Shown here: positions 1 to 11,500 of the stretch, one piece after another
How the letters are laid out: each line of letters starts with the position of its first letter
Numbering within the stretch: position 1 is the first letter of the stretch
NCBI GenBank assembly: GCA_019914945.1
Contig: CM034099.1
Span: 5,952,001-6,016,000, forward strand
Direction of reading: 5' to 3'
Source of the DNA: Typha latifolia
Lineage: Eukaryota; Streptophyta; Magnoliopsida; Poales; Typhaceae
DNA: 64,000 bases
Translations under genes and position numbers: made by a program
Notes under the pieces: generated by a model
Told to the model about the DNA's origin: nothing
The model's database searches: none
What the model saw: the letters and a program-made list of their open reading frames with translations, nothing else

Positions 1-2570
1 GCCTCTTCGGGTGATTGACAGTTTCTTTGGGTGATTAATCACAATTTCCGTTTTCTTTTCTTTGTAAAAACGAATTGTTTGTCAAAACTCTGCATTTCAC
101 CTTAGAATTGAAAAGCACCACCCCTCAGTACTTAACTTGATTATGGATCAAAGCATTGGTGGTAAATTGTAATAGCAAATGTTATGCAGAAAAAAAAAAT
201 TAGGGCCAACAACCATACTAACAGGTCATAACCACAGCATATACTAACTGAAATACGTCGCATAATTGCATCCTAAAATGAGAAAAACAGCTATAACATA
301 CCAAGAGAACAACCCACAGAAATATAAAAATTATTCATTCCTTTCAAACTTGAGTATTAGATTACCAGGAAGCTTGATATTTCAAGGCGATACGTAACTG
401 TACAAAGGATGTTTAAATGGAAGGAATACAGGGGAGGGATTTATCCACAACTTGCAATATTATGCATTTTACAAGGCAGGAAAGAAAGGGGAGTACAATG
501 ATTCGCTCAATAAAATGACTGGCTGACAACAAAACTACACTTCACATACTCGTCAGATGAAACTGATAGTATTCAGAGATGTGCCTTTCAGTTCCACAAA
601 TTCCAGAAATGAAGCTATATTTTACAAGTATATTGAGATGTTCTTTAATCTGGCAACAGTGAGTGAGATATTAACTATACACTACAGTGGTAGTTTGAAG
701 CAGATAAAAGATGAAACAGCAAACTACCACATTCGTATAGATGATGATACTATCAAATTGCACCAAGAACTAATGAAAATTTATTTATATGGACAGTCCA
801 CAATTAAGTTAGCGACAACTGCAAACATTCAATTAAATCCAAGTAACTATATCAAGAGTGGTGCAAAGAAGATCAAAGGAAAGAACCAAAAGGCTTTGTT
901 CATTTTTCAATGGGGAAAAATAGCAAGAGGTCCTTCCTATTCCAGTTATAGTATTGGCAGCAGGTCTTGCTTAGAAACCGTGATCTTACCATAATGCAAA
1001 ATAGCATGATAATTCGCGAACACGACAAGAAAGAGCTTGTCTGGCACCAACAATTGCAGGAGGGCAATCTACCGTAGGATGTCTAATGTAATGATTCATC
1101 TACAGGGTAGCATTCTAGGACCTTACTCAGAGCAAGGCGGTGCAACCCATTAGAGAAGCAATTAGTTGCAAGCCTTCAAAAAAGAACTTGATGATCATTG
1201 GGCACTGCGAACACATTAGTAGAAACCCAAAGCCTTCAGATAAGTTACTAGTATTTCACTATTTATGTTTTGTTGGGATAAAACAAGAGTTACTTCTTTA
1301 CCAAGAGTTCGACTATCCTATTTTGAGAACTCATTATTTCACCTTTGAGGTTTTACAAACCTCAAGGTGCATTTACTGGCTTAAAAGCTGTTACAACTTT
1401 TGCCAAGAGATTAATATAAAGGTTGTAGCTATCTGAGATAGACTGAAAACTTCAAAGGAAAATTTTGGTAGAACTTTTAGCAATTTTTTAGCAATTAACG
1501 TAACTCAAGATTCTTACAAGCTTATCGCAAGTTAAAACAAAGTGATGGCAACTCCTCACCCTGCATTGGATATTTTTTTATATAAGAGAGAAACCGTAGT
1601 AAATGTGACACAAGTCTGTGCAAGGTGGTAAACCCGTCATTTATCCTATACCATGCATAGTGAGATCCCAGTCTTAATATTGCAATATACATATCGTAAA
1701 AAGTTTTTTTTTTCTTAATCTTGTTGGTGGTGCAACAAAAATAAGTAATACTATTTCATCTTGTGGGCGTAGTGTTGGGTCAAAAAGTGCATTGGAAAGT
1801 CAGGAGAAGATCAAAGCAGAGGTGCAAACTAATAAGAAGGCTATGAGGGCCAATGTGGGACAAGTCTCTGGAAATTGATACCTACGGAACTCGACAGAAC
1901 AAAATTGCTAGGAGGTGTTTGAGCCCCATTGCATTGGCTAACCAGTCGAAACTGGAGATATGCTGGATATATACGCTATGGTTTAGAAACTACAATATTG
2001 GACACATCATTTCCTAGGATGGGAATTCGTGCTGCACACTAGTCACCAAGTTCTCAATATCATAAATAAGTCGACACTACCAAAATAGCAAGTTTGTCAA
2101 ACATAATCATGTTATCAATACCTTAAGCTAAAAAGAATTTCACTACATGTCACAGGAGGCGAGATAATGGGTTTCAACTGTTTATGACAAAACAATGAAC
2201 AGTTGTAGCGGAACAGAAGCACCAATAATAACCCAGAGGAACACGAGCATCTTGAGATTTTTCTTCTTCTAGTGAAACGAATCGTGAACTCCAAGAATCT
2301 CAGCCAACAAGCACCTCATAATGGAGCTGCATGATGAAGGTTCTAGCCACTTCCATAAATATTTAAGTAACACTCAATTTCAGACTGCTATACTAGCCAC
2401 AACTGAGGATAGACATGAGTCAATTCATAGAACAGTGCACACATGTCAGGATTCAAATAGGCAAGCACAAAATGTTTGACTGCATATCCAATTCCGCATG
2501 CACCTTAGGAAGAGTTCTAAGAACTATGTTCCCGTCCTCCAATGTAGACAGAAAATGAATTTCTCATAAT
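1..2570. other. No confident gene; AT-rich spacer
   Basis: I see no family motif and no convincing splice structure here on either strand. Two ORFs on the plus strand (557-994 and 1140-1436) have no recognisable domain and an amino-acid composition typical of AT-rich noncoding DNA. If the minus-strand exon at 2574-2860 is real, the stretch just below 2570 would be its 3' untranslated region. Confidence 0.5.
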
Positions 2571-2573
2571 GTA

Positions 2574-2860
2574 TCACCCTCCAAGATGGGTCACTTCAAG
2601 CATGCAAGAAGATGTCAGATTCTTCTCCTGTAGCGAATGTATTCTTTCAGAGATTTGTACATTTGCACGGAGTGCAGAAAGATACTGCTCCTTTATGATA
2701 CAAAGTTCCTCAACCAATTTTGTGAAGCTATATAAACCCCTGAACACTAACTTATTTTTCAACAACAATTTATTGGCCGCAAATGAATGGGAAGGAAAAT
2801 TGATGTCATCAATTGAAACCGGGCAACTATCTAATCTGGAACTTATTTGATAACTGACAC
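2574..2860 (-). CDS. Possible terminal exon of an unrecognised gene
   Basis: A minus-strand frame from about 2876 down to a TGA at 2574-2576 reads like real protein. It has a hydrophilic start followed by a charged, helix-prone stretch containing SFTKLVEELCIIKEQYL and ISERIHSLQEKN, which looks like a coiled coil near a C-terminus. A candidate 3' splice site (TGTCAG) lies just upstream of about 2860, so this could be a last exon of roughly 95 codons. I found no upstream exons: the next 2 kb are repeats and a purine tract. It may be a stranded exon of a broken gene. I do not recognise the family. The exact start is a guess. Confidence 0.25.
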
Positions 2861-2907
2861 CAGCGGGATATAGCACTCATCTAGTGGAGATTGTCTTGAA
2901 GAACTGG

Positions 2908-3606
2908 TAAAAAGGAAGTAGCTGTGTAGGACTTGTCCTGGGTCGTCTACTGCAATATATTGGTTTCATTATTGAAGCTTTTGCATAGAAATCAACATGG
3001 TGGAACATATGAAGCAGATGTTCAATCGAGAATTCTTATAACCAACAAATTTGTGTCAGTAATGTACACCATCTATGTATACCCTTTGACTAGTCTCTCA
3101 TTGTACTTGTCAATTGAATCATCTGTTTTCATTTTCCCCTTGAAGTTAACCTAAAGGTTTATACCCTACTGAAAGATCCACCAGTTCTCAAGTATGATTT
3201 TATATGATAGATTCAACTTCACAATTAATAGCTTTTTTTCTATAAAAGAGTTTCTGAAGTAGACTAAAAAAGTTAAAAAAATCAGGACCAAAAGTAGCTA
3301 TAGTGGAATTGTTCTGGGTCGATTACTCAATATATTGGTTTCCCTACTGAAATGTTTTTGAATAGAAATCGTCCTACCAACATGTTGGAACATATTGCTT
3401 CAATAGCTTTTTCCTATAAAGGAATTTCTGAAGTAGAAATCGCTTCTTTAAAACTCTACGGTTCTTTTCATAATAAAAAAGTTAAAAAATCAGGACCAAA
3501 AGTAGTCATATTGGAATTGCCCTAGATCGATTACTACAATATATTGGTTTCCCTACTGAAACTTTTTGCGTCGAAATCGTCCTACCAACATGTTGGAACA
3601 TATTGC
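2908..3606. repeat. Three diverged direct copies of a ~90-180 bp unit
   Basis: Three related blocks are visible: about 2908-3010, 3241-3414 and 3415-3606. The last two share almost their full length of about 180 bp. Shared landmarks are a tract ending in ATATTGGTTTC, then a GAAATCGTCCTACCAACATG-like stretch, then GTTGGAACATATTGCTTC. The first block holds only the second half and is more diverged. No coding potential was seen. This could be an old tandem duplication or part of an unclassified repeat family. Confidence 0.7.
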
Positions 3607-4189
3607 TTCTAGTCATGCTTAAGTAAGCGTGGTCCTCAGAAGTCAAATTGTGCACCTAAGTATAGAAAAAGGTTCCTCCAGGAACCTACAACATGAATTA
3701 ATAAAGAGTTGGTACATCTACTATCTCATGTAACATAAATTATAATGATAATGTTGTTAAAATTAGACACACTATTGAATATTGTATACCCACAATATAC
3801 AAGGGGTAATAGAAAAATATCCACCCATATCAAATTCCTAGCTGTTAAAGTGAAGACAAGTTCACTTACAAGCAGGTGGTACTAATTTAGGACATCCTAT
3901 GGAAAATTCTAAGAGATCCTTCGACTTATGCAGACTTCCTCTATAAGATATTCTATGAATTAGGCAATAATTCCTATACCAGTAATTAGAATTTTCTGTT
4001 CAAGGGTACCTTACTAGTCATAATAACCCCAACTTTGCAGATCTCAAAACTCTCACACTTAATACTTGCTCTATAATTTAGACTAGGAATTGAGTATCGT
4101 ACAAAGAAATCAAGATAATTAACCTTTAGTGATTGTTCTATTACGCATGGATCCTAATTTTGGCCGATTCCGAGTGGGATCAGCAAATC

Positions 4190-4600
4190 CTGCCCAAGTC
4201 AAAAGAGAGAAGGAAAGAGAGGGAGAGAGAGAGAGAGATAGAGAGGAAGAGAGAGTTTGTGAGTTGTGGCAATAAGAGAGAGAGAAGAAGACAGAAGGGA
4301 AGAGAAGGGAGAGAGACGTGGAGAAAAAATAAAAAATATGCTTGGCTGCGGATAAGGAGAGGGAAGAAGAGAGAGAGGGGAAGAGAAGGGAACAGAGAAG
4401 AAATTGGAGACAAAAAATATGGTTAGGAATTGGGCTGCAGGAGCTAGAAGAAGCGAGAGGAAGAGAGAAGGAAAGAGATGGGAGAGAAAAAATGGAGAAA
4501 AAACATAATAAGTCATACTTAGGAGTTGGGTTGCATAGTAAGAGGGAGAGGGAAAGACTGATTGAGAAAAAGAGGGAAAGAGAAGAAAAGAGAGAAATAC
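4190..4600 (+). repeat. Purine-rich (GA) minisatellite-like tract
   Basis: About 400 bp of the plus strand are almost only G and A, broken by short islands such as AAATATG and TTGGGTTGCA that recur at roughly 100-130 bp spacing. This suggests a degenerate tandem unit made of GA stretch plus island. ORFs on both strands across this tract (E/R/K-rich one way, S/L/F-rich the other) are composition artefacts. Such strand-asymmetric tracts can form triplex DNA and act as GAGA-type sites, but nothing here shows that they do. Confidence 0.75.
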
Positions 4601-4860
4601 ATTTTTATATTTCATATATTAGTAATTTTTATTTTCTTATCATTTTTAAAAAATCTGATACAAGCAACCAATACAGCCGATACGTATCTTTTGTCTAGAT
4701 AGCCAAATACCAAACTTGAAGCCGAGTTTCGGAATCTTAGTATTACGTACTCTCTCTTCCTCTATCACCTCATAAGTTGTCAAAGAATACTACTACATTT
4801 TTCTAAGCCAAATCATTTGGCAACTCATTCACTGTTCCTCATAATATTGATGAATCTGAG

Positions 4861-5050
4861 AAGTTAACAGCAGACCCAGATTCATGTGTAAGTTGGCAGC
4901 CATAAGATGTGTGATACATCTTACAACCATGCATTGTTGTGATTCATTCGTTTTGAAGTTATTAGCAGACCCAGATTCATGTTTAAGTCGGCAGCAATAA
5001 GATGTGCGATACATCTTAATACCATGCATAGTTGTGATTCATTAGTTTTG
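4861..5050. repeat. Two-copy tandem repeat, ~95 bp unit
   Basis: Copy 1 (4861-4955) and copy 2 (4956-5050) share AGCAGACCCAGATTCATG, GATACATCTTA, ACCATGCAT and TTGTGATTCATT in the same order with a constant offset of 95 bp. Copies differ at scattered bases. The repeat is just beyond the 3' end of the PRP40 gene. No coding potential was seen. Confidence 0.85.
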
Positions 5051-5199
5051 TTTCTGACATACTAAAAATTATTAACCAAACAGTTTATCATAAAGAAGGT
5101 ATGACATAATTTTGCAATAACGTTGATTTATTAGGTAAGTCAGTACAACCGGGTAGATCAATCTAAGCCATACCGCTACTATTGATGTAACAAAATGAA

Positions 5200-5565
5200 A
5201 AAAGAAAAACATAATGATAGGAACAATTACGTAATACAATTGCAGTTAAGCAAAGACACCAGTATGAATTAGCATGCTTAAAACGAAAAGAAAAAAGAGA
5301 ATCCATCTTTCAAGAATGAACTACCTGCATTAACGACATTCTTGTATTCATCAAAAAGGTTGCCAGTTGATTGACACAATATTGCAAAGAAATTGTTCCC
5401 TACTCTAAAAGGAACAGCATTGATTGCTAAAAGCAAAACACTTTGAATTCTTGCATAATATCTAGCGGTTAATAGACTTAATAATAAAGCTACGAACTCA
5501 ACAAACTTCGAGGAAATATTGCTACCAATGAACAAGTAACTAACATGGCAGTAAGGTGAAGAAAA
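5200..5565 (-). other. PRP40: Probable 3' untranslated region of PRP40
   Basis: This is downstream of the PRP40 stop on the minus strand and AT-rich. A minus-strand ORF here (5278-5535) has no domain and overlaps what must be 3' untranslated sequence. The poly(A) site cannot be fixed from sequence alone. Confidence 0.4.
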
Positions 5566-8500
5566 CTAACGGATTTCCCCATCCTCTCCAACTTCCCCAT
5601 CCTCAAGCTCCTCATATGCACCACTTCTACGAGATCCATCTCGTTCTTTTTTATGCCTCTTGTGATGTGATTCGCTATCTGAATCAGTAGCATATGCATG
5701 CTGCAAGGATAGGAAAATAGAATGTCAAATAGATGAACTATTCAGGAGTACAGTATCATTCTATTTCATGAGGTTTCAGAAGACACGAGGGAGGAAAAGA
5801 AGAATCTTCCCATTTTGCTTACCTTTCTAGATTTCTTGTGGTCACTGCTGTGTCTTCGTGACTTCTTCACATCTTCTTTCTCATCCTTTTCAGAGCTCAC
5901 ATCATCAGTTGCATTATGATGGTGCTTCCTATGTTTCCTCTCCCTGTCCTTTTCCCTTTTCCTGTCTTTCGAACCATGGTTGTCCACATCAACAATCTCA
6001 CTCTCAGCTTCATCCCTCCTAGGTCGATCCTTTACCTTTTCTTTTTCACGCTCTTTCTCTTTCTCTTTTCTATCTTTCTCTTTCTTTTTTTCTTTATCTT
6101 CTCTTTCTTTCTCCTTTTTAGCCTATCATAGAAAGACAAAAATCTTAGTGTACAAAACGGTTGCATAAGACATGAATCTAGATTCATATTTAAACATGAC
6201 CGTTGCTGGTCACAACAATAACATCCACCATTTCTGCCAAAATAGGATAGCAGATAAAAATGAATATAATAAACTGTGTTGTCAAGGAGTGCATGCAATC
6301 ATAGTGTCGTGAAACAACTTGCTATCATGACTCATAAGCCATTCAAAGTTACAAACTTGAATTCTGTGATAATAAATTAGACAACTTTTCTAAATAGCAA
6401 TCAACCATACACACAAAAGCCAATAACTAGTCCACCAAAGTCCTGGTCCAACAAATAAGGCATAATTTATGCAGCCACCACACTTTGCTGGACAAATTTC
6501 CCATGACTTATGTGACCACACGGTGGTAATTCTTACCTTGGGGCTTAGAGATGCCTTCTAAAATCAAGTAAATATACAGCCCAAATACAAGAATGCCCTA
6601 TCAGCATCGGAAGCGGTGGTAATTCTTACCTTCGGACTTAAAGATGACTTCTAGCCAATTTGAAAGACAAAATCAAGTAAATATGCAGTCCTAAAATGAG
6701 AATGTCCTACAGCATAGGAAGCACCAAATGACAGTTCAAAAAGAAGCAGAAAGAATAGAAAATCCGACAATATGGACCAAATCAGTAGTGCAATAGTTAA
6801 ACTTGCCAAAGAATTTTAAGACACAATTATGATCTTTTATGGGCTTCCATTTGCATGATTGCAGAAAATACTAGCATTTCCTTTCTAGTTTATATAAACA
6901 TGAGATATGAGAAATTGCAATACTTACTAAAGTCTAATAATACTGGACCAGATGAAAAGCCTATGAGCAGAATACACGTTACCTTCTCCTCTTCTCTCTT
7001 GCGTTCCTTCTCTCTCAACTTTTCTTGTAAGTGAACAACATATTCCTCAAAAATCTCTCTTGCAAAAGTCTCATCACCAAGGGACCTGCATTTGCATGTA
7101 TTACACAAGTCATATGGACCAGAAAGCTTTAAGTTATAATTAAAGATAAATTATTTCCACATTGTGTCCACATCAGATACCTATACTCCTGGCTATCTTC
7201 AAACAACAATTTACACTCATCCCAGTTTGAAGATGCAGTTATTTCCTGCAAGATCACAAATCATCAAAAACTTCTAACTTGAAAATTACTGCAAAGACAA
7301 CACCAGTATTGCACGTCAGTTCTAACATGGAAACAACATGCCTTGATTGAGTAGAGCAGATCGGAGAAATTATCTCCAAGGCGCTGGCGTTTTTTAGCCT
7401 CTTTTTCCTCCTTCTCTCTAAGCCTTTCTATTAAGTCCTCAAATACAAGCTACAAAAAGGTGAATCCACATGAATTTCGAAGATGCTTAATTACAAAATG
7501 TGTCTTGATGTACAAGACAACTATCTCAGAAAAGCTTAATTTTCTGAAAACGACAACAGTATGCATAATGTGGAAACTATATTAAAACAGGAACAAAGGC
7601 ATCTGCATGTTTCAGTATTAAAACTGCACTCATTCTGATCACTTGCAGCAACACACTTGTGGCTCTCATTCTTTCTATTAAGTCCTCAAATACAAGCTAC
7701 AAAAAGGTGAAATCCACATATGAATTTAGAAGATGCTTAATTACAAAATGTGTGTCTTAATGTACAAGCCAACTATCTCAGAAAAGCTTAATTTTCCGAA
7801 AAAGGCATCTGCATGTTTCTGTATTAAAACTGCATTCACTCTGATCCCTTGCAGCAACACACTTGTGGCTCTCATTCTTCCTCTACATTGTTCATATTAG
7901 ATTTTCCATCCAAAATCTCATTATTTCTAACTCATATCCTAATATCGTTGATCCAGTCTATATCTAATCCAGCTGAAGCCCTTTACATCCAGTCTCATAA
8001 CTAGATCAACATACATCCCTCATCAAGAAACAATAAAGCATAGAGTCGAAGACAGAACGAATTGCAACCTAAAAAGGGTTTATCATGCCTTTCATTTGTA
8101 AAAGAAAATTAGAGTAACTCAACAGTAATAAAGTTTGAAAAGGGAGCTTAAGCTTTCCTTTAATGGTTCGAAGAATATCATGTTGAAAAATGGGTAAACA
8201 GGATATATCTCAGATACCTTGATGTTTATCTCAGATATTCCTTTCAAACTATCATCATCTGAAATAACAGATTTGAAATCCTCAAAAGTCCATGAAGAAG
8301 ATAGAGAAATCTGCGAACAGGATATATCACTGTTAGGGACCTACAACGATAATAAAAAAACAGCACATAATAATTGCTATAAATGACAAGATTACGAACC
8401 TTTCCATTCTTTACAGCATCCTTGAGTTGGGCCTTGTCATCTTGATACTGCAAAGAAAAATCATGACATAGTTAGGAACAGATTCAAAGCAACTTTTGGT

Positions 8501-11500
8501 AATACATATTTAACTGGGGCTGACAACATAATTCAATCTTCTCTGAGTAGTTCTATCATAATATCATGATATAATTGGCATAATTTCGTTCTACGCAAGT
8601 TTCTTTTGGCATTGTTCAATCCAGCAGTAATTTAAGTGACAGCTGAAATCAAAATAACATTAAAGGCACTCATGCATTAAAGACTTCCATACAAAGATAT
8701 ATAAACACAATCATGATTTATGAAGGGTAAAGATGCAAACAAATTGTCTTTTCTGCATTCTCCCACCAACATATCTTCCATATTAAATCTGATAAGTTAA
8801 ATGCCAACAGTTAATCAAAGCTCACATGCTTAACATGGTCATTTTCATAGTCAACCCTGATGCAGTAAAAGTAATGCCCCAAAGTTTGTCAAGAGTATAT
8901 GTAGTATTCAGACTCAAGTCTCCAGACCACAATCTCTACAGAGAAGGCATGGGTTTGAGCCTAAACAATAAAATCCATAAGATAGTCGTATCATAATTCA
9001 CCAACCCATTCCTATTCAACCAATAAAAACCTCCCAATAATGTCAAAGGTAAAGAACAAACAACACATAACCTTCAGAACACAATAAGAATGTAACCTGT
9101 TTCTCAAGTTCTTCTGCAACATCTTCAAACAAATCTTTAGGTGTCGAACCTGATGTGTTTGACGACACTGCTATGTAGGGTGGTAAATCCTTGACCTGAA
9201 AAGTCATAATCACAATTTGTTAGATAAAAAGATATAAAGCTACTGTAAGGATGCCATGTTGTTCAAATAATCAAATACAAATTAAAGATAAGATACCTGC
9301 ATGCAATAATCACGCCAGTGTGTTTTAGCTGTGAGAATGCCAGCAGCGACATGTTCGTCCATCAACTTCCGAAACTCATCACGATTTTTGCGCTCTTGAC
9401 GCCTTACCTTTTCCTGTATGTTAAATTAATGAACGAATTATGAACTCCGTAGTTGCATAAACTAAAAAGCATGAAAATCAGATACAGACCTTTTGTATCT
9501 TCCTCTGATCTTCTTCCTCTTTCTCCAAATCATGTATATACTCCTGCAGTACATTCAAGTAAGCAGAATCATCTCACAAAGCAAGTCGAAAATGATGGAA
9601 ACTTACCTGGAAAATCTCCAAACGGTCAATTTTTTCAAGCCGAGAGCATCTTTCATCATCCTCTAGGCGATCTTGGACTTTTCTCCATTGGCTGTTCACC
9701 TATGCATACAGAAATTCATATTAGAAGAACGTGGTCTAAAGCATAAGAGCATTACGCTCTGGTCTCTTGACAAGAATAGTTATCAATTTCAGACAAGAGT
9801 CATCAGACCTTGATAAAGTCGCATGATTCAAGAAAAGCTCTATATTCTACAATGTTCCTCTTGTGCTCCTCAGCCGCCTTTGCTCTTTCCTGCAGCCCGA
9901 CAAATATTACATGAAGTGACAGAATATCACAATCTATGGCTCTAAGCTAAAGCTATTGTAAGCCTTTTCAAGGTAATGCTGGCAGCAGAGTTAAGATATA
10001 CTAATAAAATTTTCAAAAATAAAAATAGACATTAGGTAATTCCAGATAAATTCGTTTAGAAACAATTTTAATAGAGGAAATGCACTTCAATTTGGAGCTT
10101 CGCATTTGCAACCCTTTTGTCCACAATATGAAACATAACATCATATTGCAAGTGATGCAGATATTGCCAGAAAGACTGATCATATGGTTCTCGTATACGT
10201 GGTTAACATTAAAGCGCCATAATATGGTTTGTTTTGTCTTATACTTGACAAGAAAAACAAATAGGATGAAGAGAAATCAGGAAAGCTGCGAGAAACATTT
10301 CGTTACCAAATTATGAATCAGGATTTCTTCTAAATAAACAAGAGCAAACACAGATCTAGAGTAAATGCAGCCAGCCAATTTGCTCAAGCTAAAACACTGA
10401 TAAAAGCTATTTAATGTTCACAAGGAACTCTTAGGGCCTAGGTGGTTTCAACTTTACTTTTACAAATAAGTTCTAGATTTTAAGTCTTCTACAGCAAACT
10501 TTATAAAACATTAAGTACATACTCTTCAAACCAGATAAGAAATATAGACACTTGGGCTGCTGAATCACATGAGCAAAATAGATCACCACTTTCTTCTGCG
10601 TTTTCATGGTCAATTTATCTTACATGTGAGCAAGAGGAAACCTATGTACTAAAACAGCAGATAAAGAAACTACAAGCACCAAAAATTGTAGCAGATATAT
10701 TCCCACCTTCTTCTGAAGGTCCACAAGATAGCTTTCAAATAGATCCTCACGGTCTCTTGCCCGTTCAACAGCACTAAACCGTTCATCACCCTCAAACATG
10801 CTTACTGCTTTACTGAATAGTCATAATCAAAATATAAATTAAAGATAACAGGAAAAATTCATGGGAATCACATAAAATTCAAGTGTAAGAATAATTATCT
10901 AAAATCTTTCAAATAGTATGAAGAAAAGACCTCCATCTAGTTGATGATGTAAGTTCTTTGCATTCCTGCAGAAGATACCAGAATAAATAAAATCATATAT
11001 AGAATTAACTAACATGTAGACAACCTAAGAAGAATTCTTATCTTACTTCCAACATTCTAGTAAAATCCTCCCGTGCTTTCTTCTGCTTGCTGCGCCTCTC
11101 CTCGGCCTCTATTTTCTTCCTTTGGCCCAGATACTACGACAAAACCCAATAGAGTTCCATAAAACAAACATCAAAACAATGACATGATGTGCTGATGAAA
11201 AAAGAAAATAATAAGATCCACCACAACCACATCAAAAAATTCATTTATGAAGAAACATAATTTACAATTTGTACCTCATTAAATGCCTGTTTCCTCTCTC
11301 CAAGTGTTTTTAAAGCACCATATCTCTTGTCATTGATGATACCTCTCATTGCCTAGAATTATCATTCAAGATTACAATTCTTATTTGCTGAACATAATAT
11401 CAATCAAAGAAAGTCCAAAGAATGACAATATACCTGTTCCCAACTCCAATCAGACTCCACATTTGCAGATTCAAGCAGGGATTTGAAGGCATTTTTTGCC

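Noticed and set aside
557..1436. Plus-strand ORFs of 145 and 98 codons
   Set aside because: No domain, AT-driven composition, no leader or splice context; likely chance ORFs.
4133..4698. E/R/K-rich and S/L/F-rich ORFs on both strands
   Set aside because: They are simply translations of the purine tract in several frames.
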